Shown: one piece after another, positions 34,305 through 45,419 of the stretch | Layout: each line of letters opens with the position of its first letter | How positions within the stretch are numbered: position 1 is the stretch's first letter | Assembly: GCA_032622095.1 (NCBI GenBank) | Contig: CP136062.1 | Coordinates: 143,052,351 to 143,116,350 of the forward strand | DNA length: 64,000 nucleotides | From: Siphonodentalium dalli | Lineage: Eukaryota; Mollusca; Scaphopoda; Gadilida; Siphonodentaliidae | Reading direction: 5' to 3' | The notes under the pieces: generated by a model | Told to the model about the DNA's origin: nothing | The model's input: the letters and a program-made list of their open reading frames with translations, nothing else | The model's database searches: none | Program-made: the position numbers and the translations under genes

Positions 34305-34538
34305 CCCTTTGAGTGCCAGGGGCCGATCTCATCGGCCCTAAACCTACAAAATAAGTCTGTTTAAGAATATAAGAATAAATTATTAAAATTGTAAAAAAAA
34401 TTGTAAAAAAAAAAAATTGTTAGGCCAATGCATTCTCTTATATATGCGAGGCGACCTATGGTCGACTCGCATATATAAGAGAATGCATTGGCACAGGGTA
34501 TATGGGTTGATACAAAAATCGACCTGGCACTCAAAGGG
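34305..34538. mobile_element. TTAA-flanked hairpin MITE, CCCTTTGAGTGCCAGG ends
   Basis: TTAA at 34301-34304 and 34539-34542. Termini CCCTTTGAGTGCCAGG and inverse CCTGGCACTCAAAGGG are perfect over 16 bp. A single internal hairpin (about 34430-34495) with stem GCCAATGCATTCTCTTATAT is almost identical to those at 23153-23217 and 23296-23365, though the ends are unrelated. Confidence 0.75.
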
Positions 34539-34689
34539 TTAAATATTTAAAAATTATGCTTGTTTATCATATATAATAAATTATTTTTCAATTATTTCGC
34601 TTGCTGCTTATATTTATACTCCAAAATAATTTTGGATGGCTCAAACAACAACATTATCATTGCATATATTAAGTACTATATGGGAGATT

Positions 34690-35098
34690 AATCTAACATT
34701 TAATGGCTGATTTAAACGCTTAAGCGTAACTCCATCACGCTTAACCATAATTGGTTTGTATTGCCTTGCAACGTTATATGTAATGGTAGGCCTACATGTA
34801 TCTAACTTAGTAAGGTTTAATGTTCTGGGCGGATGGTAAGATTACTAGCATCGTAATTGACTGCATCAATTTCAGCTTCAGGGGAGTTTTTCCAATTCTG
34901 TTACGCTTTACTTTAGTGTGAATGCATTATGTGTGATGGTAAATGAATTACGCATAAGCATAATGTAATACGCTTAAGTATGGTATAATGGAAATCTAAA
35001 TTACACTTAGGCATTGCGAATTAAGCTTAAATTCATGCTTAAGCATAATGAATTACACTTAAGCGTGATTGGCAATTAAATGTGAATTTTGCCTCCCA
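34690..35098. mobile_element. Short relative of the GCGCTTAAGCGC element
   Basis: Starts ATGGGAGATTAATCTAACAT and ends ATGTGAATTTTGCCTCCCAT. The arrays read CGCTTAAGCGTAACTCC and TTACACTTAAGCGTGATT. About 400 bp, without the interior shared by the two long copies. Confidence 0.6.
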
Positions 35099-35244
35099 TA
35101 TGTGTACTATTGTTGTTTCATACACTTTGCCCCACGTGTTTGGTTGTTTCGCACCATATATTTGGCCATTTCTCACCACATGTTTTGTCGTTTCCCACAA
35201 CTGTCATGCGTTGCTTTTGAAAAAATCCTTTGAAAAAGAACATA

Positions 35245-35464
35245 CAGTAATACCCAAAGTAAAGACCCCTTAACCACACCAGGATTATGGAAAATAATTC
35301 AGGATTTAGTTGGAAATATGGCTTGTTGCTATTCGTTGGAAAGCTCTCGTCGAGAGCTTTCCGATGAATGGCAACAAGCCATATTTCCAACTAAATCCTG
35401 AAAAATTACCCATAATTCTGCTGTGGTTAAGTGGTCAATTACTTAATTACTTTGGGCATTACTG
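35245..35464. mobile_element. Palindromic MITE, CAGTAATGCCC family, TA-flanked
   Basis: CAGTAATACCCAAAGTAAAG ... TTTGGGCATTACTG between TA dinucleotides, with a central hairpin GGAAAGCTCTCG / CGAGAGCTTTCC. The right half carries an extra TTACTTAAT. Confidence 0.7.
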
Positions 35465-35934
35465 TATTAAGTTATCTGATGACAACGCGCCAATTGGACA
35501 CATTTTATTTTTTTTTAAATCCCAAATTGTGACAAAGTTCACGTTATTTTAAAAAAAACATATCAATAGACACAGTCTAAATAAAATTAGACAGTGTTTC
35601 ATTTCTTTCTTTAATACGAGTCTGGATATCTATCAGACTGCAATATACCTTATACTAAATGATACGATTCATCCAGATTATACCGGTATGAAACTGGTCA
35701 CTTGGAAGGAAACATTTATGGGGGGGGGGGGGGGAGACAACCCCACTGTGACATCGTCGCCACCTCGCTGACAGTCTGAAGTTAAAATGAACCTGGTTCT
35801 CTATGGATGAGTGATTCACCGATAATTGTTACTTTTGGCCTCTCATAACAAAATGCATATATACACAAGCGTATGGTAATAGCATATATGAAGACTGGAG
35901 AAAATTTCATACTAAAATAGGTTATCAGTACATA
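35465..35934. other. No recognised feature; poly-G run
   Basis: Non-coding, with about 15 G near 35719-35733. Nothing else recognised. Confidence 0.4.
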
Positions 35935-36084
35935 CAGTAATGCTCTAATTAATCGACCTCGTAACCAAAGCAGAATTATGGGTAACTTTTCAGGATTTAG
36001 TCGGAAATATATTTCCGACTAAATCCTGAAAAGTTACCCATAATTCTGCTTTGGTTAAGAGGTCGATTAATTAGAGCATTACTG
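35935..36084. mobile_element. 150-bp near-perfect palindromic MITE, TA-flanked
   Basis: Termini CAGTAATGCTCTAATTAATC, TA on both sides. The two 75-nt halves are exact inverses except for one base pair (CTCGTAACC against CTCTTAACC) and meet without a loop at GGAAATATATTTCC. This is the minimal form of the family, lacking the GCCATTCATCGG hairpin core. Confidence 0.85.
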
Positions 36085-37129
36085 TACATGTGTATATACC
36101 AATCACATGTATATTGAGTTTTAAAAAAAAGTTTCTGAACCCCTTCGGTTGTAAATAGAATGCACTCAGTGATTCTGACTTCAAACTTGTGCCTCCTAAT
36201 TATATAGGTTGATTGAGTTGAAAGGTTAGAAAATCAGTGCCCTCTCTTGAAATTATTTCTTAAGGAATAATCTCTGTTTCATATTTTGATTACAGTTTAA
36301 AGATGGTCTATATATTCTTATTACAAGTTTTATATATTTTCCTGGGTATAAAATAATGTCCGGAAATGCTTCAATCAATTACTGTTCATTCTATTTTGAA
36401 TTTTCTGGTATATATACTAGTATACCTACAAATAATTTGTGACATTTTACTGCTTGAGGAAACGTTCGGAGCATAGCAAGCAGGAAAATAGTAAAAAAAG
36501 ATTGTCCCAACTGATTATCAATCAGTTGTAATATTAAATGATAGAAGCGTTTCTGGACTGGTGTCTTTGACAACTTGACTTATCATTATTATTGTATACC
36601 CTAGAAATTATAGAAAACAATTTAGGAAGAGATGATCCATCTTTAAGCCAATCGAGCAAAGTTGATCTATTTCTCCATGTTCTTCTAATAGGTGATGTTT
36701 TTATCGAATATATTTGCACATTTTACCCACTGCCGCACTGCGAGTTCATTGGTCCCTTTAATATTTCATGTAAAAGTGGTGAAAACTGTAATATTAAACA
36801 AGAACAATAGCTTTAGTTAACACAAAATTCACTGAAATATTTTCACAGTGGGGTTTCTGTGAGGAAAAAAATATTTGTTTTCCTCATAGAATCTCCACAT
36901 ATATATTCAGACAGACAGATGAGGAGGGGTGTTGAAAAATGCTTGGGGAAAACAGTTGTAAAGAGGGAAAGAAATTGGTTGCGGGGCTGGGTGAATTGCA
37001 GAAATGGTCAAAGGTAAAAAAGTAACATACGTGTCTGAATATATATTAACACCCCCCCCCCCCCCCCCTCCAGAGCAAATTGAAATAATTTAAATCCATA
37101 TACCCTGCTTTTCTCATGGCATTTGTTTT
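36085..37129. other. No gene recognised; poly-C tract
   Basis: Non-coding, with about 18 C near 37051-37069. Open frames of 60-72 codons near 36391-36810 lie on both strands over the same bases and lack motifs. Confidence 0.4.
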
Positions 37130-37880
37130 AGTGTTTTTGGTGAATAAAATTAACTTATGACTGAGATTAATCCTTCAGTCATGATACTTTTCCAAAGATG
37201 ACATTTTTTGGTATTTTTGTCTGTTTAACAAATGTTGGGGCATAAATAGAAAAAAACAATCAGTAGAGAGTGCACTGGCTTAGAAGTTCAATACAAGTAT
37301 TGTTAGCTTAATGCATTCTCTTATATATGCAAGGCATCCTATGGGAGACTCGCATATATAAGAGAATGCATTGGCACAGGTTTTCAAAAAAATTCATGAA
37401 GCTCCAGTTATGGAAGGATTAATCATAAATAATGGTCTCCCATATGGCACCTTGTATATATAAAAGAATGCACTGGCTTGCATAGTCAAGATAAATGTTG
37501 TTAGGTCAATGAATTCTCTTAAATATGTGAGTCTGCCAATGGGAGACTGGCATATATAAGAGAATGCATTGGTATAGTGTTTTTGCAAAATTTCAGGAAG
37601 CTCCAGTCATGAAATGTGCAAAATTATTTGAACTTTCCTCTTAGAACACTTTAAATTGTAAAAAGATAGCATCGCAAGGTGTTTGGAAATCCCTTCAGTT
37701 TGTAAGTCTAACACACAATTTGTTCAAAAATAGTTTTGTCTTCATCATAGACTAATAAAGAAATCATGTTTTGTACACAATCTACATTGTAGTCAGAAAA
37801 TTACTAAAACAATGAAAAGGCTGTACAAAAAATTTCTAGTTTTTGAAATATCTGACCATCATATATTGAATTTGGCTCAG
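37130..37880. repeat. Hairpin-cassette MITE cluster inside an older inverted repeat
   Basis: Hairpins with TCTCTTATATATGC stems lie at about 37313-37375 and 37505-37575, with a half hairpin at about 37455-37480. GAAGCTCCAGTTATGGAAGG and GAAGCTCCAGTCATGAAATG give the MITE ends without a preserved TTAA pair. The flanks (about 37150-37260 and 37620-37860) resemble the arms of the 45420-47158 structure, e.g. AATCCCTTCAGTTTGT and TAAAGAAATCATGTTTTGTA. Confidence 0.5.
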
Positions 37881-38269
37881 TGTGATACACTCCCATTCTT
37901 GAAAACACACAACTTGAAAAATCCTTACTCTAACAGATGGATTAATAATTATCTCTTTCTGTAACAATTATTTTATAGTTTCCTGTGTATAACATAATAA
38001 ATATGAATCGAAGACCCTTGCCTGGAAACACTTCTATCAATTAGTATTATAATAGTATACAATCAATTTCCAGTATTTTAATGGTATCTCCGGCTTATTT
38101 TTATAATTTTATAACCAGTAAACTATACAACACATGTTAGAGGAAGAGATAATCCATCTTTAGTGAATCCTGGAAATTTGTAAATGATTAAATTTCTTCT
38201 GTAAAGCAGGAAAATAAAATCTACAAAACATGCAGTTGGAAGGACTTGGGAGACTCGAATATATAATAT

Positions 38270-38567
38270 AACCATTTCTTGATGGGAACTGCGCTGGTGG
38301 AGCAATGAATCATGTGCCAGTGCATTCCCTTATATTTGCAGATACCATACTAGGTAGCCTCACATATATAAGAGAATGCACTGGCTTACAAGGTCAAGGT
38401 AAATATTGTTAGGCCAATGTACATGTAATGTATTCTCTTACATATTCTAGGATCCCTACTGGAAACTACCATATATAAGAGAATGCATTAGCACATGGTT
38501 TTTTCGCAATATTTCCAATGCTCCAATCATGGAAGGGTGAATGCTGCTCCCATAATGAAAGGGTTAA
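38270..38567. mobile_element. Hairpin-cassette MITE, CCATTTCTTGATGG / AAGGGTTAA ends
   Basis: Left GGGAACTGCGCTGGTGGAGC, hairpin at about 38318-38385, spacer TTACAAGGTCAAGGTAAATA, a second hairpin at about 38430-38490, then GCTCCAATCATGGAAGGGTG and, at the end, CATAATGAAAGGGTTAA. Same arrangement as 13872-14081, more diverged. Confidence 0.6.
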
Positions 38568-38655
38568 TTGATTTTATTCCAAATAGACATTTTTTGTTTT
38601 AGTTTTAGTTCCGACCCTCCAGGTTTGGTATTTTGTCTCATAAATGAACCACATA

Positions 38656-38833
38656 CAGTAATGCCCTAATTAATCGACTGCTTAACCACAGCAGCATTAT
38701 GGGTAACTTTTCAGGATTTAGTTGGAAATATGGCTTGTTGCCATTCATCGGAAAGCCATATTTTCGACTAAATGCTCAAAAGTTACCCATAATTCTGCTG
38801 TGGTTAAGGAGTCAATTATTTAGGGCATTACTG
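38656..38833. mobile_element. Palindromic MITE, CAGTAATGCCC family, TA-flanked
   Basis: CAGTAATGCCCTAATTAATC ... TTATTTAGGGCATTACTG with TA on each side. The inner hairpin has lost most of its right half. Confidence 0.75.
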
Positions 38834-38928
38834 TACTATGATGGTGGTGGTTCTGCTGAGTTTAGTAAGGCCAAATCAAATTAATGTTCTGTTTCTGAGA
38901 CACTGCCACTTCATTATTATATGGGAGA

Positions 38929-39029
38929 GATTTCCGATGAATGGCAACAAGCCATATTTCCGACTAAATCCGGAAAAGTTACCCATAATTCTGCTGTGGT
39001 ATTGGAGTCGACTAATTAGGGCATTACTG
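38929..39029. mobile_element. Half MITE, CAGTAATGCCC family
   Basis: Right half only: TTTCCGATGAATGGCAACAA, CCGGAAAAGTTACCCATAAT, CTAATTAGGGCATTACTG then TA. Confidence 0.6.
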
Positions 39030-39749
39030 TAGTTTTGATTACTCTGACTACTGACGGTATACATGTACTAGCACCTGCCATAAATCATGAATAACAGAGG
39101 TGAATCATGAGTACCGGATACAAAAAATATAGGATAGAAGCCATGGTTATTTCACACTGTTATAAATATGAAAATAATTACATTTTTGCTGCTGAAGTAT
39201 TGTCCATAACTCCAGCTCATCAAGAAGTATGAGACTGAATTATATCAAAATATGTCATTTTGACAAAAAATAATCAATTTGATGCTCAATGACAATTATT
39301 CTCAGTGAGATATATCATACAGTTCCAAGAGATTTCACTCCATTGTCACTATCCATATTTTCTTATCTGGTACCTGCTGGTACACAGAAAAATCACCTAT
39401 TTGTTATTAGTATTCAGAATAGGAGTCTGGGGTCCGCCATGGGAGGGAGGGACATCATCAATATCATGAAGAGATATATTTAAGAAGACTTATTTTAAAT
39501 GATTTATTAATAAGGTACTTAACACAATAACACATGTATGCATTTTCACTAATGAATTAAATTTAATATAATTAAAAAGTCTGTTAATAACTGAATATCA
39601 CAATTGACTGTCACTAGCTGTGATAGACTTGCAATTGAATTTATTAATTGAGTAATTGGCAATCATGAATATTTTTGTGGGACAAACCCCAGCTTCTGGC
39701 ATGATTTAGTCCTTGTTTAAATTATTGTTGAATGTTGGGTCAACAGCCT
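39030..39749. other. No recognised feature
   Basis: AT-rich non-coding sequence. Confidence 0.4.
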
Positions 39750-41500
39750 GGAGCTATCTAGTTGAAATTGAAGAAACCCCCTCCCCTAGATCATGCCATG
39801 AATCTTTACTCTGCTTAGCGCCTGTCGAGATCTTATTCCATCAGTACAAAACTTGGGAACTTTTTTATGTTTTGATAGGGAACTTTATAACATTGAAAAA
39901 ACAAGGCAGGGAACATATTTATTTGTTTATAATTGTTCCTCGATAATCAACTTCAAAGTATGGGGGAAATTCCATGATTGCAAGTGCGCATAGCAAACTC
40001 ACCCGTCAAGTCTGTTAAATAATGTCATCTCGAGCTGGCACTTTCGCCTACTTATGAATAAACTGTTAAGCGACAGGTATTAACAAAGAAATATATTCCC
40101 GTGTTATTTTTTCAGCTTTATAAGGTTCCCTATCAAAACCTCAAAAAGTTCCCAGGTTTTTCATTGGTACAATATGATTTCTACGGGCATTAGCCTCTGG
40201 GAGGCCAAATTGCCATTTAGTAATGAAGTGTGATTAAGCGCAATTAATTGCACTTGAGCGCAATTAATTGCACTTAAGCACAAATAATTACACTTAAGCA
40301 GAATTACTTGAACTTATCATTGTTCTTAAGCGCAATCATTGGTCTTAAGTGCAGTCGATTGCGCTTAAGCATAGTAATTTGTTCTTGAAAACATAATTAT
40401 TTGTGCTTAAGCGCAATCAATCTTGCTGTGCGCAATCAATTGGCTAATCTTAAGCGCATTTCATGGTTATATGTAACTATTATATAAAACACCCCTGGTG
40501 AATAAATAGGTTTATCCATAACTCAACCTTATAGTTCTTACTGACATATCACCTCTTGTTTTCATTAGTTTGGATGGGTAGGGAGCAAGTCTAAGTTCTT
40601 TATTGATATGGTAGACTCGCGATAGCATTACCTTCTGTTTTAGTTCAGGCAATTCGTGATAGCATTGACTTCTGTATTAGTTGGTGCAACTTTGATTTTC
40701 GAGTATATACCGGTATACATGTGCACCATATGAGGGAAGCAGGTCCTCAGTGACACCATATTCGCGCTACAGTTTATGACATGGACATACTACAAGAGAC
40801 GCTGATTTAATAAAACTACCAGAGCTCGAGGAGTGAGACACCAAAGCTCCCAGAATGAAACACATATTTTTGGGACAGGGATGCTGATAATATGACAATA
40901 TTTAGGGTTTTTCACCCGATTTAAGTAAATAAGTAAACCCTCATACAGTGACACCACATTATTGCTATATGACCATAGCTATGGCCCAAATCTGTGCAAA
41001 AATTCTTTTAAAAAAATATATTAAAACATACTAGAGGAGACATCCATTTTTTGGATATAAGGGATGCTGATAATTATATGACATTATGGATTATCTTTGA
41101 TTGTTGCACACATACAGTTAGAGGTAACTGTACTAGGCTTATTTAAAAAGGTTAAAATTAGCACATGCTCTTCTTGTGATGCTAGGCGATACTCCAGGTT
41201 ATGAAATTAATATTTTATGGGTAGGTTAGATAGTAGTTACAATTAATTGCACTTGAGCGCAATTAATCATGCTTAAGTGCAACTCATAATGCTTAAGCAT
41301 GAATGCCCTATTTGTACTTAAGCACAATATTTTATCGCACTTATGCATGCACAATCGTTTGCCCTTAAGTGCAATAAATTTTGCTTAAGCGCATTCAATT
41401 GCACTTAAGCGCAATTCAATGTGAATGTGGCCTCTCATAATCATATTACCCAGAGTAGAGATCATTCATGGCATGATCTACACTTCCCCCAACAAAAAAA
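39750..41500. mobile_element. Outer foldback element, copy C, with nested element
   Basis: The left end TAGATCATGCCATGAATCTT and TACTCTGC are inverted at the right end (GCAGAGTAGAG-like, then ATTCATGGCATGATCTACAC near 41463). Inner arms: AACTTGGGAACTTTTTTATG, TTTTGATAGGGAACTTTATA and inverse text at 40085-40160. The nested GCGCTTAAGCGC element interrupts it after TACGGGCA. Confidence 0.6.
40197..41437. mobile_element. GCGCTTAAGCGC-rich element, copy C
   Basis: Starts CTGGGAGGCCAAATTGCCAT and ends GTGAATGTGGCCTCTCAT, with long CACTTAAGCGCAATTAATT-type arrays at both ends. The interior (CACCCCTGGTGAATAAATAG, GGATGGGTAGGGAGCAAG) is collinear with 27639-28751. More diverged than copy A, and a target duplication is not clear. 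Confidence 0.65.
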
Positions 41501-42961
41501 TATATCTAATATTGGGCCACACATTTTGAAATTAGTCATTTTAATACTATACGGGTCACTGTTGAGACTTGTTGAATTTGAATCTGCAGGGTCTGTATGT
41601 AGTCAGTGTAGGCATAATGCAGCCAGTCCAATCCAAAGCCATACATGCATATTAGTACATTTCAGTGTCAAATTTCACTTGCTACATGTACATTTGTCTG
41701 ACGCTATCTACCCACACTGTTTTTTTTTAATCTGCGTGTTTGAACGATTGGTTCTCCAACAGGTCCCATTGAGACCCGAGTCACTCGGCTCCTTGGTCAT
41801 CAGGCTGAGAATTCCCGCTGTTGACAATATTCAATTACAATGTCAACAACACACGAACTTATTCGAAACGAGTTTTGACCAGTTTTCCAGCCAATAATCG
41901 TTGAATTCATATGTGACGACCCAACACTCAACGCACCATACACCGAGTTAAAACTCCGATAATCTAATTCAAATATACGTTCTAACTAGGTTTTAATTAA
42001 TTTACTTCGTCTTGAGAATGAGAGTGATTTATTATTCCAAAGTCGTAAAAACAATCGTATCAAATTGGTGACGAAAGGTCGCCGACCAATCGGATCGTGC
42101 GGATGGAATTGTGGCTAAAAATAGATATCTGCGGGATTCCGCCTTATCATTGCTTCAGTCAATGGGGGTATATTGGTGAAGATTGTTGTGTCACTTTAAG
42201 GTCTTGGTTGAAGATGTTCTGCGAATAATGTCCGAACAATTTTGAAATGTCCACACCTGTACCGGTATACTTTACATAGTGGTCGTGCACATGCATGAAT
42301 CTTTCATGAAGGGTGTGGGTGTCTCAACCTGAATTATGTCAGTTGACATATAAAACGGAGGACTATTAAATATTGAGCGGCTCTATAGATTATCTGGTTG
42401 TGTAAATTAACCATCCATACACTGATCCATGCATATCGAAAATACGATTCCAAGCTTCAAGTGAATCACGACAGTTTATATTCTTGTCGGACAGTCTTTC
42501 GTGTGACGCTATCATTATATTGGCCTGTTCTCAAATTACACATGAAAATAAACAGAAGCAGGTAACGGTGGTGTTATATTCATTGGCCGAATGGCAGTTG
42601 ACACTGAGAATAAGACGCCTGCTGCGTGGCTAGCTGGCTTCTGGGTAAAACAAACACTGCATAATTTTTAGGGCCATGGCCCAGATGGTTTCAATCGCAG
42701 AACGTCACACCCGACCTTAAGCCTTATCTGATCTGCCCGTCGTGCAAGCAATCAATTTTAATTGGGAGGTATGTAGAAACATATGTGAGCTGACGGTAAG
42801 GAGGAAAACTGATAGTATTCTCACGAATATAAAAGTAACAAAACAGAGTGATAAAACAAGCATGATTTGATAAGCTGATAAGTCGATTATGCGTATTGGT
42901 TACTGGTACCCTCATAACACCGGTATATATATAGACCAGGGGCGCCTGAAACATCCAATGG
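41501..42961. other. No gene recognised
   Basis: Includes a 158-codon plus-strand open frame (41421-41897) that starts inside the preceding transposon and lacks motifs. Around 41750-42720 the sequence is less AT-rich and shows no repeat seen elsewhere in the window. A host promoter or non-coding exon could lie here but cannot be demonstrated. Confidence 0.3.
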
Positions 42962-42982
42962 TATGGGGGCAGAGCCTACAAA

Positions 42983-44137
42983 AAGGGTACCTGTACAGGA
43001 AAACTCTTCGAGAGAATAATCAGCAGCAGACTCCGAGACCACCTAGATTCCTCCAACTTTTTCAATCCATGGCAGCGCGGTTACCGACAAGGAAAAGAGG
43101 GCATAGAACACATCATCAGAATAGCAGAAGACGTCCGACTATCCCTAGGAAAAAACTGGACAACAGGCGCAGTCTTCCTAGACGTAGAAAAAGCCTTCGA
43201 CTCAGTATGGCACGACGGCCTCCGATACAAGATCAGCCACCTCAACCTTGCAAGAAAATACACACGCCTCATCTCCTCATTCCTAAAAGACCGTCAACTC
43301 AGCGTCCGCATCAACAACGAAACATCAAACCCAGTCCACCTACGCGCCGGAACACCACAAGGATCAGTACTAAGCCCACTCCTCTTCTTAATCTACGCCA
43401 ACGACCTACCCATAGACAAGAGAAACAACGTTGAAATATCACAGTTCGCCGACGACCTAGGACTCTGGACGACTCATACAAACCCTCGAATCCTACAGAA
43501 AAGACTACAAAAGACACTCGACGACCTATCAACATGGTGCTCAAAATGGAGAATTAAACTCAACGCCAAAAAGACCCAACTCATCATATTCCACAGAAGA
43601 AAAACAACACAATCCATCGACATCAAGATAGACAACGAGACAATCCAACCATCCAACCAAGCGATCCTACTAGGAATAACACTAGACCAGCAAATGACCT
43701 TCATCCCTCACATCAACAAGATAGCCGATAAAGCCCGAAAAAGAACAAATCTACTACGATGCCTCCTGGGAACAGACTGGGGAACCAACAGCCAAACCCT
43801 CATCAACCTCTACCAAATCTACGTCCGACCAGTCATGGAGTACGGTGCTGCCGTCCTCACAGCAGCCCCAAAGACATACATTGAAAAACTACAGAAAGTC
43901 CAAAACCAAGCACTCCGCATCGCGCTCCGCCAACCACCATGGACACCGATCAACGCACTCCACGACGCAGCGAACATACCTACAATCAAGCAAAGACTGA
44001 TGGATCTCAGAAACATGACACTATCCCGACTAGACAACAGCCCACTCCTCCTAGAACTACAAGTTAGAAATCATCTACTCACCACGAAAAAGACAAAGTC
44101 CATCCTACAACTAGACGCAACAGACAGACCCATATAA
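42983..44137 (+). CDS. LINE reverse transcriptase, C-terminal part, open frame
   Basis: One frame stays open from the truncation point to TAA at about 44135-44137, roughly 385 codons. In order it shows RIISSRLRDHLDSSNFFNPW, QRGYRQGKEGIEHI, GAVFLDVEKAFDSVWHDG (catalytic aspartate region), AGTPQGSVLSPLLFLIYAND, FADDLGLWTT (catalytic Asp pair), KRLQKTLDDLSTWCSKWRIK, KKTQLIIF, and a C-terminal tail with YQIYVRPVMEYGAAV and KLQKVQNQALRIAL. This is the classic non-LTR RT series of the Jockey/I/CR1 group. ORF1, the endonuclease and the first RT blocks are absent, so the copy cannot be complete. Codons end mostly in C or A, making the coding strand strikingly poor in T compared with the host exons. 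The 181-codon open frame at 42889-43434 is another frame of the same DNA. Confidence 0.85.
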   Translation, partial: KGTCTGKLFERIISSRLRDHLDSSNFFNPWQRGYRQGKEGIEHIIRIAEDVRLSLGKNWTTGAVFLDVEKAFDSVWHDGLRYKISHLNLARKYTRLISSFLKDRQLSVRINNETSNPVHLRAGTPQGSVLSPLLFLIYANDLPIDKRNNVEISQFADDLGLWTTHTNPRILQKRLQKTLDDLSTWCSKWRIKLNAKKTQLIIFHRRKTTQSIDIKIDNETIQPSNQAILLGITLDQQMTFIPHINKIADKARKRTNLLRCLLGTDWGTNSQTLINLYQIYVRPVMEYGAAVLTAAPKTYIEKLQKVQNQALRIALRQPPWTPINALHDAANIPTIKQRLMDLRNMTLSRLDNSPLLLELQVRNHLLTTKKTKSILQLDATDRPI

Positions 44138-44319
44138 CCTCGACAGCGCCGACTCCACCACGCTTCCGCCGCTTTGCCTCCAACCACAGTAACCACGACA
44201 GCCACAAGATCGATCCCCATCGAAAAATCAAGCAAGGGTGAAGGGACTTGCATACTGCAGTCCGACCACCCTACCCGGCCTTCGGCCGGAAACGACTCAA
44301 CAACAAAAAAAAAAAGGCA
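42985..44319 (+). mobile_element. 5'-truncated LINE (Jockey/CR1/I-type), RT to 3' tail
   Basis: Homology starts abruptly inside the reverse transcriptase (KLFERIISSRL) and ends in CAACAACAAAAAAAAAAA. The 3' UTR of about 180 bp ends with a GC-rich stem-loop CCGGCC-TTC-GGCCGG (44275-44289), 20 bp before the A-rich tail. 5' truncation and an A-rich tail are the usual signs of target-primed reverse transcription. No sure target duplication was found, though AAAAAGG occurs on both sides. Confidence 0.8.
44275..44289 (+). other. 3' stem-loop of the LINE
   Basis: CCGGCC-TTC-GGCCGG, a six-pair GC stem with a three-base loop, just before the A-rich tail. In several LINE clades a 3' stem-loop is recognised by the reverse transcriptase; that role is inferred here. 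Confidence 0.55.
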
Positions 44320-45419
44320 TTTTCTCCGCAAACTCGGGAAAATAACCATAACTTCATTGTGGCAAAAATCCCTATTTTAATGTTGTTTGTCGGTTTTTAT
44401 GGCCGTTTTGTGATAAAATTGACAAAAAATTAATATTCCTTGTGAAATTGGTGGTATTTGGACCAAAAAAGTCACATTTTGCTATAAAAACACGAGATTA
44501 AACACACAAAAAGCATTTTCTGTCTCCAGAAAAAGGGCAAGTCCTGCCCCCGCTCGCCCCCCTTGGTCAAGGGCAGGGGGTCAGCTGCCCCCTCTTCCGG
44601 TATATATGGCCACCCTCCCCTTATTTGGATTTTTGCCGACTGTTTTTCCGATAGACGGATATATTTCAGTGATTTCACACATTTGTCTGCTTGTTTGCTA
44701 CTCGGGCGTGGGGGATTTTTCATTTTATAGCGATTTTCAACAAACTACTGTTTTTTTTTTGCGATAAAATCCTTACTGGGGGTAGCTGGGGGGTAATATT
44801 TTCCCCTCAAAATTATAATTAATACTAAATATGTATATGTATCTTTTCAATCACAGTTTCATTCGAACTGTATATAATAAGTGCCTGTGTCGATAGAGTC
44901 ACATGGGCACATGACTCGATATTTTTCTTAAAGTGACACGACGATATGTTTTTTATTTATTTTGAAGATATATCTGAAAAAGTACAATGTGTGAACTTAC
45001 GCATGCATAACGTAATTAAACTATGAACTAGTGCTTTTATGAGGAAAAAAAGTGCCAAACCTCAAACTAATTGCAACACAATGTTTCTTAGAAGGATTAT
45101 GTCTATTAACCTATTATAAACATACTAAAAATAAAAAAGGATCAAGAAAGGCGAAATTGGTAAATTTTGTGAAATAAATTTATTAAAATTTGGTAAAAGC
45201 CTCAATTTATAGCTTTTCAAGGATGTTTATAAAAAAAAAATTCATTTCACATGTCCTTCCATTTATATATCCATTTTGTCGAGTACACAATCATGATAAC
45301 AGACCAGAAAACATTTTCCGTTAAGTATTTTTCGAGTTATGTGCCTCAAAAATTGGGAGTTTGTCTAATTTCGGAACCTCAATTTCCAAGAATTAGCTAA
45401 AATCCATATTTTATGGTCA
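44320..45419. other. No recognised feature
   Basis: Non-coding, AT-rich. A C-rich stretch near 44540-44630 (GCCCCCGCTCGCCCCCCTTG) stands out but gives no motif. Confidence 0.4.

Noticed and set aside
41421-41897. 158-codon plus-strand open frame
   Set aside because: Starts within the end of the nested GCGCTTAAGCGC element and its outer host element, and shows no motif, so a host gene is not supported.
42889-43434. 181-codon plus-strand open frame rich in Arg and Pro
   Set aside because: It is a different reading frame of the LINE reverse transcriptase; the T-poor composition keeps several frames open.
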